Source of the DNA: DATKJS01 sp050015275
Lineage (GTDB): Bacteria > Acidobacteriota > Aminicenantia > Aminicenantales > Saccharicenantaceae
Assembly (NCBI GenBank): GCA_050015275.1
Contig: JBEKBS010000021.1
Coordinates: 1 to 48,416 of the forward strand
Direction of reading: 5' to 3'
Length of the DNA: 48,416 nt
Shown here one piece after another: positions 16,521 through 25,098 of this stretch (the first letter of the stretch is position 1; each line of letters begins with the position of its first letter). The notes below the pieces were generated by a model, which searched no databases, was not told where the DNA came from, and saw only the letters and a program-made list of their open reading frames with translations. The position numbers and the translations under genes are program-made.

Positions 16521-17225
16521 ATGGATGATATGAGAATCCGCGTTCATTCAGTGTTCTGGATCCCCCTCCTCGCGGTCTTCCTTCTCCTTCTCGCTCCCCC
16601 GCCGGGGCCCGTCGCGGGATCTCCCCGGCAGGCCGCCGCGGCCGGCGACTCTGCCGCCCTCGACGAGAGGGTCCGGAACTTCCTCCAGTCCCAAAAGGAC
16701 CAGTGGCGCGAGGAGAACGTCACCGAGACCGACGGCCGGTTCCTCTACGACCTCATCCTCAAACGCCGCTACACCCGGGCCCTGGAGATCGGGACATCGA
16801 CGGGCCGTTCCGGGATCTGGCAGGCCTGGGCCCTCAGCAAGACCGGGGGCAGGCTCGTGACCGTCGAGATCGACGAGTTCCGCCACCTCCGGGCCGTCCA
16901 GAATTTCAAGGCCTCCGGGCTCGAAGCCTGCATCGACGCCAGGCTGGCCGACGCCCACGAGCTCATCGAGGAGCTTCCCGGCCCCTTCGATTTCGTCTTC
17001 ATCGACGCCGACAAGAACTGGACCCTGAATTATTTCAAGGCTCTCCTGCCCAAGCTCGAGATCGGCGGCTGCTTCGCCGTCCACAACGTCGTCAGCCTCG
17101 GCTTCATGCAGGGCATCCGGGACTTCCTGGAATACGTCCGCAGCATGGATTCCATGGAGACTATCGTCGACACGGCCTCCAGCGGCGGGATTTCGCTGAG
17201 TTTCAAGAAAAAAAGACCGGCTTGA
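16521..17225 (+). CDS. O-methyltransferase-fold protein with an N-terminal export signal
   Basis: The 234-residue protein has a class I SAM-methyltransferase core of the catechol O-methyltransferase type: ALEIGTSTGRSGIW (SAM loop), VTVEIDE (ribose acid) and FDFVFIDADK (metal-binding Asp region). The usual metal-binding D-N pair after the GG turn is H-N (GGCFAVHNVV). Residues 1-33 are a clear signal sequence or membrane anchor (WIPLLAVFLLLLAPPPGPVA). SAM is cytosolic, so export is odd; an N-in anchor is possible. ATGs at 16521 and 16530 are both plausible and neither has a strong Shine-Dalgarno. The substrate is unknown. It has its own promoter, and a separate promoter follows before the LuxD-like gene. 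Confidence 0.8.
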   Translation: MDDMRIRVHSVFWIPLLAVFLLLLAPPPGPVAGSPRQAAAAGDSAALDERVRNFLQSQKDQWREENVTETDGRFLYDLILKRRYTRALEIGTSTGRSGIWQAWALSKTGGRLVTVEIDEFRHLRAVQNFKASGLEACIDARLADAHELIEELPGPFDFVFIDADKNWTLNYFKALLPKLEIGGCFAVHNVVSLGFMQGIRDFLEYVRSMDSMETIVDTASSGGISLSFKKKRPA

Positions 17226-17275
17226 CGCGCCCGCGCCTCCAGAGACGCCGCTGCCGGTTCCCTCAGAAGAACTCC

Positions 17276-17304
17276 TTGACAGTCCACGCTGAATCTACTA
17301 CATT
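17276..17304 (+). promoter_or_regulatory. sigma-70-type promoter for the PilZ-LuxD operon
   Basis: TTGACA (17276-17281) and TACATT (17299-17304) are 17 bases apart. The predicted start near 17311 leaves a leader of about 177 bases before the ATG at 17488. The leader has GC-rich hairpin potential around 17415-17440 but no riboswitch class that I recognise. Confidence 0.6.
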
Positions 17305-17487
17305 TTGTGTGGATATTTATGGATACATACAAATCTTGGTGTAGTCGTCCGGCATCGTTTCCTGACCGAAGGCCACTTCCCGCCCGGAAGCCCCTGAATC
17401 CGATCGCCGGGGGAAATTCCGGGGAGCGGGCCCCCGCCCGACTAAAAAGTTTACACGACAGATTTCGCCCCGGACAATAAGAGGTCG

Positions 17488-20400
17488 ATGGCACAGCCGG
17501 AAACAGGAGCCCAGACGATGGTCGGGAAGCCCATCGTCCTCATCGTCGATGATGACTTGTCCTACATCGAGAAGCTCCAGCGGGCCCTCCGGGACCATTA
17601 CACCGTCCACACGGCGACGAGCGGCGTCGAGGCCATCAAGGTCATCAAGGCGCTGCCCGAAGTCCATGTCCTCATTGTCAACGAAGACCTCCCCCGGATG
17701 AAGGGGACCGAGCTCCTCCGTTTCCTCCACGAGATGTTCGACAAGTCCGATTCCATCATCAAGATCCTGCTGACGGATTCCGGGTCGAACGGGACGGTCG
17801 CCGACCTCGCGAGCTATGGCCGCATCGACTCCACGTGCGCCAAGCCCGTCGACCCGGCCGAGATCCGGAGAAAGGTCAGCGTCCTCATCGCCCAGAGGTC
17901 CCACGAAAAGCGGACATCCATGCGCGTGAGCCTCAACGGCCCCTCGGACATCCGGATCGAGACCGGCCGCCCCGGCGAGGCCCGCGTGGTCAACCTCAGC
18001 GAGAACGGGATGTTCCTCCAGACCATGTCCTTTTTCCCCGAAGGCGCCTCGATCCCGCTGACGATCACTCTCCCCGACGGCCAGCATTACCCCGTGAGCG
18101 GCCGGATCGTCCGGCAGGACATCGACCAGGGCGGCGTCGGCGTCGAGTTCCAGGCGATCGACGATCAGAGCCGTCGCTCGATCCTCCACTTCCTTTCCGA
18201 TTACGTCACCGTCCGGGACCTTGACGAGCTCAAGCTCCGGTATCCGTTCCTCAAGACCGACGAGATGGTCCTTTTCTCCGACGCCTACAAGATCGAGTCC
18301 CTCATCCGCGAGGCCCTGAGGGCCGGACTGGAAGTCGCCGTCATCCATTCCCAATCGAAGAATTCCGAGATCCTCGAGTTCTCCAACCTCAAGCCTCCCT
18401 CCATGTGCGCCCTGAAGGGCGAAGACCTGAACGTCAAGTTCAAGACCTCGGACCTCATCTTCGTTTCCTTCCAGATCGGCTATGCCACCTACAACTTCGA
18501 GACGATGATCGCTCGGATCACTCCGGACGGCCGGGAACTCGTCTGCCTCTATCCGAGGGTCATGTTCTACTCGGAGAAACGGACTGAAAAAAGGATCAGC
18601 CCGAACGGGAACCTCCGGATCGAGATCCCTCTTCCGCCACCCTTCAACAGCAGCATCACGGGCCGGATCACCGATATCAGCCCCGGGGGGGTCAGTTTTG
18701 TCGCCGATTCCCACGCCCAGGTCCTGCTGAAAGGCACCCCTCTCGAGACCCTGTCCATCCTCGACGGCAACCGGCTCCTCTGGAAGGAGAACGGAGAGGT
18801 GCGCTACGTGGCACGGGCCGGGGAGGGGACCCTGTACGGGATGAAATACGGGGTCCAATTCGGGATCGGCCGGGTGAGCATCCAGTCCGTCCAGGCGCCC
18901 GAGCTTAATTACGAGCATTCTGACGAAGGTTCCCCGGGCCAATCCGTGATCCTCCCGGGGACAAACCTGGTCGGTGAGCTCAGCAAGCTCGTTCACATGC
19001 CGCCGCAAGTCCTCCGGATCGAGAGCCGGCGTGGCGAGGAGATCGTCGGGCTCCTGAATTCCTCGCTTCCGCTCGATGACAAGCCGGTCCCGGTGGTCGT
19101 CGTCCCGCCCGCCTTCGGAAAAACCAAGGAAGTCCTCTTCGGCCTGGCCCTGACCCTCGTCCAGAACTTCCGGGCCCTTGGAAAACCGCTGGCGGTCATC
19201 CGCTATGACGGGATCCGGCGGAAGGGCGAGAGCCACAAGGACCCGGAGGCCTCGGAGCCGCCCTACGAGATGCTGAAGGCCAGCACCAGCCAGGGCGCCG
19301 AGGACATCAGGACCGTCCTGGACTGGCTCCAGCTCAACTCCAAGCTCAGGGCGAGCTCGGTCATCCTCGTCACGTTCTCCCTCTCCGCCCTGGAAGCCCG
19401 GGTCGTCCTGAGGGATGACTTTTATCGCCGGCAGATCAGCTATTGGATCTCCTGCATGGGCTCCCTGGAATTCAGGGACATGATGAACCGGATCAACTGC
19501 GGGTTGGATGTCCTCGAACAGTATCAACTCGGCATCAAGCTGGGCATCTATCCGATCCTGGGCAACATGATCAGCCACGAATCCTATGCCGCCGATGTCA
19601 TCGCCAATGCCGTCGGGACCCTGGAGCAGGCCCGGGAGGACATGCGCCACTTCGATCTCCCGATCACCTGGATCTACGGGCAGTACGACCAATGGATCAA
19701 GTCGGAATTCATCCGCGACGTGATGAGCATCCAGGCCAACGCCCTGCGCGAGGTGATCGCCGTCCCCATCGGGCACAACGCCCGGACGTCCCAGGAAGCC
19801 CTCCGGTTGTTCGGCACGATCACCTCGCTCATCCATCGCTCCCTCCACACGACGATGATCCAGCCGATCCTTCCCTCGAAGAGGGACATGGAGATCCTGC
19901 GGCGGGCGGAGAAGGACAGGCTCCCCTCCCGGAACCTCAAGAACCGGAAGGCCTACTGGCGCCATTATCTTGTCGGCGAGAACAACCTCCTGGGCTTCGA
20001 CATCATGGCCATGTCCGACGATTATCAGCACCTGATGGAGGACCAGCTTCAGGCTCTCGAGCTCCAGTCCGAGGACCGTCTCCTCGACCTCGGCGGAGGG
20101 ACCGGGAACTTCGTTGAGCACCTCGCCGAGAGCGGCCGCGACCTGCCCGCCCAGATCACCATCGCCGACCTGATCCCGGACGCCATGAAACAGGCCCGCG
20201 AGAAGCTCCTCTCCCGTTTCGGCGCCCTCGGCGAGCCGGGCCGTCTCGACTTCCTTTGCCTGGACCTGGAAATGAGCCGCTTCCTGCCTTTCCGCCGTTT
20301 CCTCGAAGGGGAGATCGGGAGCTTCGAGGAGATGGCCGACAAGATCGAGAACTTGACGCTCGACAGCGCCATCAAGATCCAGGCGGCCCATTCCCCCCGG

Positions 20401-21033
20401 CTCCACAGGATCCTCCGGGGTGAGCCCGTCACTCCGTCGGCCGACGACTGGCTGAAAAGGCAGTTCGACCTTCATGAATACCGGACCATCATCGACTTCA
20501 ACCAGGCCGCCCGTTATGTCCGGCGGCTGACCAACAAAAAGCCCGCGTTCCGCAGACTGGCCCTGCCCGGATTTCTCGAGGGGAATCTCCATCTCCCCTT
20601 CAAGGCGGGCTGGTACAACAAGGTCCTCATGAGCCTCGTCCTCTCCTACGTCTTCGACCCGGCCGAGACCCTCCGCGAGGTAAGGCGGATCATCAGACCC
20701 GGAGGCCGGCTCGTCCTGTCGAGCATGCGTCCGGATACCGACGCCTCCGGCCCCTTCACGCGGCTCCTGGAGAAGATCGAAACGATGCCCGAGGAAGCGC
20801 TGCCGCGGGACTGGCCCAAGGCCCGGCTCCTCGATTCGATGCGTTCTTTCCTGAACGACGCGCAGGCCCTCTCGGACCTCGAAGAGGCGGGGACCTTCGA
20901 TTTCTTCGACCCGGACAAGCTCGACGGGCTGCTCGAGGAATCCGGCTGGAAAAGGATCCGGATGACCCCGAGTTTCGGAGACCCCCCCCAAGGTTATATC
21001 GTCCTGGCAAAGGCGAGGGAAACCAATGACTAG
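17488..21033 (+). CDS. pseudo-receiver, PilZ, PilZ, LuxD-like acyl hydrolase and SAM methyltransferase fusion
   Basis: This 1181-residue cytosolic protein joins five modules. A receiver (14-130) keeps the acidic pocket D21-D23, Thr and Lys, but has N65 in place of the phospho-Asp. PilZ 1 (140-235) has R142xxxR146 and N169xSxxG174. A YcgR-like region with PilZ 2 (240-490) has R365xxxR369 and D396xSxxG401. Both PilZ domains keep the c-di-GMP signature. An alpha/beta hydrolase (505-800) matches LuxD myristoyl-ACP thioesterase: FSLSA with S631, YDQWIK with D734, and GHNARTSQEALRL with H763. A methyltransferase (830-1175) has DLGGGTG at 867-873 and a helical insert of about 150 residues before IIRPGGRLVLSS. 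AGAGG precedes the ATG. It overlaps the next gene by 8 bases. I infer c-di-GMP-gated fatty-acyl transfer or release coupled to methylation; the product is unknown. Confidence 0.9.
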   Translation: MAQPETGAQTMVGKPIVLIVDDDLSYIEKLQRALRDHYTVHTATSGVEAIKVIKALPEVHVLIVNEDLPRMKGTELLRFLHEMFDKSDSIIKILLTDSGSNGTVADLASYGRIDSTCAKPVDPAEIRRKVSVLIAQRSHEKRTSMRVSLNGPSDIRIETGRPGEARVVNLSENGMFLQTMSFFPEGASIPLTITLPDGQHYPVSGRIVRQDIDQGGVGVEFQAIDDQSRRSILHFLSDYVTVRDLDELKLRYPFLKTDEMVLFSDAYKIESLIREALRAGLEVAVIHSQSKNSEILEFSNLKPPSMCALKGEDLNVKFKTSDLIFVSFQIGYATYNFETMIARITPDGRELVCLYPRVMFYSEKRTEKRISPNGNLRIEIPLPPPFNSSITGRITDISPGGVSFVADSHAQVLLKGTPLETLSILDGNRLLWKENGEVRYVARAGEGTLYGMKYGVQFGIGRVSIQSVQAPELNYEHSDEGSPGQSVILPGTNLVGELSKLVHMPPQVLRIESRRGEEIVGLLNSSLPLDDKPVPVVVVPPAFGKTKEVLFGLALTLVQNFRALGKPLAVIRYDGIRRKGESHKDPEASEPPYEMLKASTSQGAEDIRTVLDWLQLNSKLRASSVILVTFSLSALEARVVLRDDFYRRQISYWISCMGSLEFRDMMNRINCGLDVLEQYQLGIKLGIYPILGNMISHESYAADVIANAVGTLEQAREDMRHFDLPITWIYGQYDQWIKSEFIRDVMSIQANALREVIAVPIGHNARTSQEALRLFGTITSLIHRSLHTTMIQPILPSKRDMEILRRAEKDRLPSRNLKNRKAYWRHYLVGENNLLGFDIMAMSDDYQHLMEDQLQALELQSEDRLLDLGGGTGNFVEHLAESGRDLPAQITIADLIPDAMKQAREKLLSRFGALGEPGRLDFLCLDLEMSRFLPFRRFLEGEIGSFEEMADKIENLTLDSAIKIQAAHSPRLHRILRGEPVTPSADDWLKRQFDLHEYRTIIDFNQAARYVRRLTNKKPAFRRLALPGFLEGNLHLPFKAGWYNKVLMSLVLSYVFDPAETLREVRRIIRPGGRLVLSSMRPDTDASGPFTRLLEKIETMPEEALPRDWPKARLLDSMRSFLNDAQALSDLEEAGTFDFFDPDKLDGLLEESGWKRIRMTPSFGDPPQGYIVLAKARETND

Positions 21034-23542
21034 CAAGGATTTCGACTTCGAAGAACGGCTATATCGGGAAAACAACCTGAGGGGCCGCGTCCGGCTGATC
21101 ATCATTTCGAGCGCAGTCCTTTATCTCCTGTTCGTGATCCTCGACTCGATCTACGCCTCTTCTTACTTTTCAAAGTTCCTCGTCATCCGCCTGGCCATCC
21201 TGGTCGGTCACGCCGTCCTTTTCGCCTGGCTCAGCCGCGCCAAGACGAACCGCACCTGCGCGAACATCGCCATCGCCCTGGCCCTTTTTGATGTCGGCGG
21301 GATCGCCATCATGATCTGGTCGCAGAACAGTTATGTCCAGGGCCTGTACATCATCGTCATCGGCTTGGTCGTGACCGTCCCCCTGACGTTCCGCGATACG
21401 ATCTTCCTCTATGTCATGATCTGGTTGAGCTATGCCCTTCCCAGTTTCTTCAATTTATCCAGGGTCCACTGGCTGGATGTCATTTACAATCTCTTCTTCC
21501 TGACGTCCCTCATCCTGATCGGCGCTCTGGGGTCCTTCGTCATGGACCGGCTGCGGCGCCGCGAGCTTATCAGCCGCGCCCAGCTCGAGGAGATGACGGG
21601 CAAGCTCCAGGAGTCGAACGCCAAGCTCAAGACCCTGGACGAGCTCAAGACACAGTTCTTCGCCAACGTCAACCACGAGCTCCGGACGCCGCTGACCCTG
21701 ATGCTCGCGCCGCTCAAGGTCATTCTCGACGGCAAGATGGGCAAAACTTCCCCGGTCTTGAGGGACACGCTCGAGACCATGCAGCGCAACGGCTACAAGC
21801 TCCTCAAGCTCATCAATAACCTCCTCGACCTGACCAAGCTCGAAGCAGGGAAGATGAGGCTCAAGATCCGGACGGTGAATTTCATCGATTTCACGAGCTC
21901 TCTCCTCGCCTCCGTCAAGCCCTTGGCCGACCAGAAGGAGATCAAGCTTTTTTTCCAGCACCCTCCGCAACCCCTCGACCTGACCATCGATACGGACCAG
22001 TTCGAGAAGGTCACCCTGAACCTCCTCTCCAACGCCCTCAAGTTCACGCCGAAGGGCGGGAGGATCACCATCTACATCGAAGACAAGGAGAAAACGATCG
22101 TCATGGCGGTCGAGGATACGGGGATCGGCATCCCGGCCAACATGCTCGAAACCATCTTCGACCGTTTCTCGCAGGTCGACGGGTCCACGTCCCGGTCCCA
22201 TGAAGGGACGGGGATCGGGCTGTCCCTGGCCCGGGAGATCGTCACCCTCCATCAGGGGACGATCCGCGCCGAGAGCGAGCTCGGGAAGGGCTCCCGGTTC
22301 GTCGTGGAAGTCCTCAAGGGCGAGGATCACTATCCGGCGGATATCCTCGACCGGCGCCAGGATGAACAGCCCGTCGGCCTCAAGAGGAGAATGACGGACA
22401 CCCAGGAACCGCGGGTCCAGGATATCGTCACGGACTTCCAGCGGCTCCAGCTCGTCGACCTCGAACGGGTGGATATCGAGGCTGGCGGCGGCGGCACGAA
22501 AACGCACGACGCCCTGATCCTTGTCATCGACGACAACCCCGAGGTCCTCAAGCTGATGAAGATGCTCCTGAGCGACGAATTCGACCTGGAGATGACGACC
22601 TCGGCCGAGAAGGGGCTGAGCTTGGTCAAAGAAAAGGGCCCCGACCTCATCCTCTGCGACGTCATGATGCCCGGGATGGACGGGCACGCGTTCTCCCGGG
22701 CCGTCAAGGCCGACGAGGCCCAAAAGCACATCCCGATCATCCTCGTGACCGCCCGGACGGGGGCCGAGATGCTGGCCCAGGGCATCCAGGCCGGCGCGGA
22801 TGATTACATCTCGAAGCCTTTCGATTCGGTCGAGCTCAAGGCCCGGATCCGCTCCCTCCTCAGGTTCCGTGAGGTGGAATCCCAATTGGCCCTGGCCAAC
22901 CGGAACCTCAAGATGAGGACCTCCGACCTCGTCGATCAACAGCGGTCCCTGTTCCTGTCCACGGTCAAGTCCCTCGTCTCCGCCATCGACGCCAAGGACG
23001 AGTACACCCGGCATCACTCCACCCGCGTGACCGAGTTCACCCTGAAGATCGCCGCGAAGATGAATTTCAGCGAGAAGGAATTGGGCGACCTCGAGCTGGC
23101 CTCCCTTCTCCATGATGTCGGCAAGATCGCCGTCCCGGAAAACATCCTCAACAAGCCGGGAAAGCTGACCGATCAGGAGTTCGCCCTGATCAAGGAGCAC
23201 CCGGCCCGGGGGGAGAGCATTCTCAGGCCGGTCATCGAGCTCAAGAACATCGCCCCTGTCGTCCGGGCCCACCACGAGCATTACGACGGCACCGGATACC
23301 CCGACGGACTGAAAGGCCGGGAGATCCCTCTCGGGGCCCGGATCATGTCCGTCGCCGACACCTACGATTCCATCACGTCGGAAAGGCCCTACCGGAAGGC
23401 CGCCTCCCACCGCTACGCGGTGAAAGAGATCATCCGGTGCTCCGGGTCGCAGTTCGACCCCGAGGTCGTGGAGCACTTTCTCGAGGTCAGCGGCAGCCTG
23501 GTCCAGGAGCAGGGCCAGGGGTCCGCGCCGACGGAAGCGTGA
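21026..23542 (+). CDS. hybrid histidine kinase with receiver and HD-GYP c-di-GMP phosphodiesterase
   Basis: The 838-residue protein starts with about six transmembrane helices (25-175) with little periplasmic sequence. A short coiled coil leads to HisKA (FFANVNHELRTPL, H217). A HATPase domain (DTGIGIP, HEGTGIGLSL) follows. A receiver has phospho-Asp D545 (LILCDVMMPGMDG) and an ISKPF lysine. The C-terminus is an HD-GYP domain with HD at 696-697 (LLHDVGKIAVP), HHEHYDGTGYPDGL and GYP at 757-759, all residues needed for c-di-GMP hydrolysis. ATGAC overlaps the previous stop, so the two proteins are made together. The kinase probably controls its own phosphodiesterase through D545, setting the c-di-GMP level read by the partner's PilZ domains. 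The membrane signal is unknown. Confidence 0.93.
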   Translation: MTSKDFDFEERLYRENNLRGRVRLIIISSAVLYLLFVILDSIYASSYFSKFLVIRLAILVGHAVLFAWLSRAKTNRTCANIAIALALFDVGGIAIMIWSQNSYVQGLYIIVIGLVVTVPLTFRDTIFLYVMIWLSYALPSFFNLSRVHWLDVIYNLFFLTSLILIGALGSFVMDRLRRRELISRAQLEEMTGKLQESNAKLKTLDELKTQFFANVNHELRTPLTLMLAPLKVILDGKMGKTSPVLRDTLETMQRNGYKLLKLINNLLDLTKLEAGKMRLKIRTVNFIDFTSSLLASVKPLADQKEIKLFFQHPPQPLDLTIDTDQFEKVTLNLLSNALKFTPKGGRITIYIEDKEKTIVMAVEDTGIGIPANMLETIFDRFSQVDGSTSRSHEGTGIGLSLAREIVTLHQGTIRAESELGKGSRFVVEVLKGEDHYPADILDRRQDEQPVGLKRRMTDTQEPRVQDIVTDFQRLQLVDLERVDIEAGGGGTKTHDALILVIDDNPEVLKLMKMLLSDEFDLEMTTSAEKGLSLVKEKGPDLILCDVMMPGMDGHAFSRAVKADEAQKHIPIILVTARTGAEMLAQGIQAGADDYISKPFDSVELKARIRSLLRFREVESQLALANRNLKMRTSDLVDQQRSLFLSTVKSLVSAIDAKDEYTRHHSTRVTEFTLKIAAKMNFSEKELGDLELASLLHDVGKIAVPENILNKPGKLTDQEFALIKEHPARGESILRPVIELKNIAPVVRAHHEHYDGTGYPDGLKGREIPLGARIMSVADTYDSITSERPYRKAASHRYAVKEIIRCSGSQFDPEVVEHFLEVSGSLVQEQGQGSAPTEA

Positions 23543-23551
23543 GCGCGAAGG

Positions 23552-24910
23552 TCAGCCGACCTTTTTCGCTTCCTGCTTGAAATCCTGTTGCCAGAGGATG
23601 AGGCCTGTCACGTCGCCTTTCTGGTTGCTCAGGAACTGGATCCGGACGTACGGGTCGACGGAGAAAAAGAAGGTCTGGCTTTCGACAAAAAACCTGGTCG
23701 GCGCCTGCCCTGTCGGCCGGATGACCAGGTAATAGTCCTCGGTGCTGACGTCCAGGATATAATCCGGAGAGATCTCGTAGCGGCCGACGTACTGCCGGTA
23801 GATCGAGGGGTCCAGCCGGAAGAGGGGCCTCTCTTGAGGCTTGAAATCCGGCCACTCGTAGGCTGCCGAAACACTCCGGAGGACCTCCTCGGTGACGAGA
23901 AAGCCGTTGTCGCTGTTCGTCATGACCACGGCGCCCTGCCCCTTGTAGGGATAAACGTCGAGCGAACAGGTGAAACCCCGGGTCCGGCCCTGGAGACGGA
24001 AACGGATGTCCGTCCCGGTCCCCTCGATCTCGAATCCGAGCCCCCTGTTCCCGTCCTGGGGAGTGAGCATGGCCCGGGCCAGGGCGGCGGTCAGGATCTT
24101 CCCTCCCTTGCCCATCGCCGTCCGCAGGATGTCGGCCGCGAAAGAAAGAAGCTCGGACGGGCTCGTCCAGAGGCCGCTCGCGGCGGCGGCCGGAGAGTCA
24201 GTCCATTTCCCCTCGACCGGTCGGCCGTCCCGGCCGTGGCCGGAGGCCGCGTTGATCTTCATGGCCTCGGGCAGCGGCGCCGTGTATGCGCTGTTCTTCA
24301 TCCCGAGCGGGCCGAGGACGGTATCGTTCATCAGGGAGGGGAAGGGGGAAGAGGTCACCTCTTCGAGAAGCTTCGGGAGCACGTTATAACCCGAGGCACG
24401 GGTCAGGATCCCGCGCAGCGTGACCCCGGCCTTTCCGGCGATATCCGTCCCGGTCAGGCCCGAGCCCCGGAGCCGCGCGCTGACATCCCCGTCAAGGTCG
24501 AGCCGGCCCTTGTCCACCAGCTCAAGGGCCGCCGCGGCCGCGACCGGCTGGCTGAGCTCGCCCGCCTGGAAGATCGTATCCGCCGTCACGGGCTCCCGGG
24601 AATGCGCGTCGCGAACACCGTAACCTCCGGCCCATTCGAGGCCGTTCCTGTCCATGACGGCGAGGCCGACCCCGGGGACCTTATAGAATTCCATCCGGGC
24701 GTCCAAAGACAGCTTCTCGGGCCGCTGGCCTTTGAGATAGATCGCCCGGAGCAGGCCGTGCTCGACTGTCCGGACCCTGCTCTTGGTCAGGGCCTCCTGC
24801 CGGGTTTCGCAGCCGGCGGCCAGGAAAGCCAGGGCGGATATGGCGAACAGGGGGATGGCGCGGCCGCTTGCCGATAGGGCACGTCGACAGAAACCCATGT
24901 CCGCTGCCAT
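23552..24910 (-). CDS. lipoprotein with a degenerate serine beta-lactamase fold
   Basis: The N-terminus has a signal and lipobox ending LAAGC (Cys34), so the 452-residue protein is a lipoprotein. The body matches the serine hydrolase/class C beta-lactamase family, with GGYGVRDAHSREPVTADT and DKGRLDLDGDVSARL as typical strands. At the active site the family S-x-x-K is replaced: FQAGELSQPVAA puts Glu118 where Ser should be and Gln121 where Lys should be. The Y-x-N region also appears shortened (LTRASGYNVLPK). It is therefore likely a non-catalytic binding protein. A C-terminal lipocalin-like tail of about 100 residues (YVGRYEISPDYILDV) is common in the family. It converges with the kinase gene, ten bases apart. 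Confidence 0.85.
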   Translation of the reverse strand: MAADMGFCRRALSASGRAIPLFAISALAFLAAGCETRQEALTKSRVRTVEHGLLRAIYLKGQRPEKLSLDARMEFYKVPGVGLAVMDRNGLEWAGGYGVRDAHSREPVTADTIFQAGELSQPVAAAAALELVDKGRLDLDGDVSARLRGSGLTGTDIAGKAGVTLRGILTRASGYNVLPKLLEEVTSSPFPSLMNDTVLGPLGMKNSAYTAPLPEAMKINAASGHGRDGRPVEGKWTDSPAAAASGLWTSPSELLSFAADILRTAMGKGGKILTAALARAMLTPQDGNRGLGFEIEGTGTDIRFRLQGRTRGFTCSLDVYPYKGQGAVVMTNSDNGFLVTEEVLRSVSAAYEWPDFKPQERPLFRLDPSIYRQYVGRYEISPDYILDVSTEDYYLVIRPTGQAPTRFFVESQTFFFSVDPYVRIQFLSNQKGDVTGLILWQQDFKQEAKKVG

Positions 24911-25049
24911 AAAACTATTTTAATCTGCTCCGGCCGGTTTCTCCAGAAAAATTTGAGCGCGACGCGGGCACAGATGCAAAAGAGGGATGGGTGGAGCGAA
25001 GTCCGCTCGGGGACACTGCCGTGATAGGACCCGTCCGACCTTATTCCTC

Positions 25050-25076
25050 TTGACGGCTGCCGGGCTTTGCTATAGA
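25050..25076 (+). promoter_or_regulatory. possible promoter for the DUF1015-HD pair
   Basis: TTGACG (25050-25055) and TATAGA (25071-25076) have a short 15-base spacing. Both hexamers are good, but the spacing is suboptimal. Confidence 0.35.
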
Positions 25077-25098
25077 AATTCCTTTTCCGGAGGACAAC

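Noticed and set aside
17311..17487. Possible c-di-GMP riboswitch in the leader
   Set aside because: I could not find the conserved core or paired helices of the known c-di-GMP riboswitch classes.
17317..21105. A 1262-codon open frame on the minus strand opposite the PilZ-LuxD gene
   Set aside because: Its translation is low-complexity and Gly/Asp/Glu/Val-rich with no motifs, as expected of an antisense frame in GC-rich DNA. The plus-strand gene has five recognisable domains.
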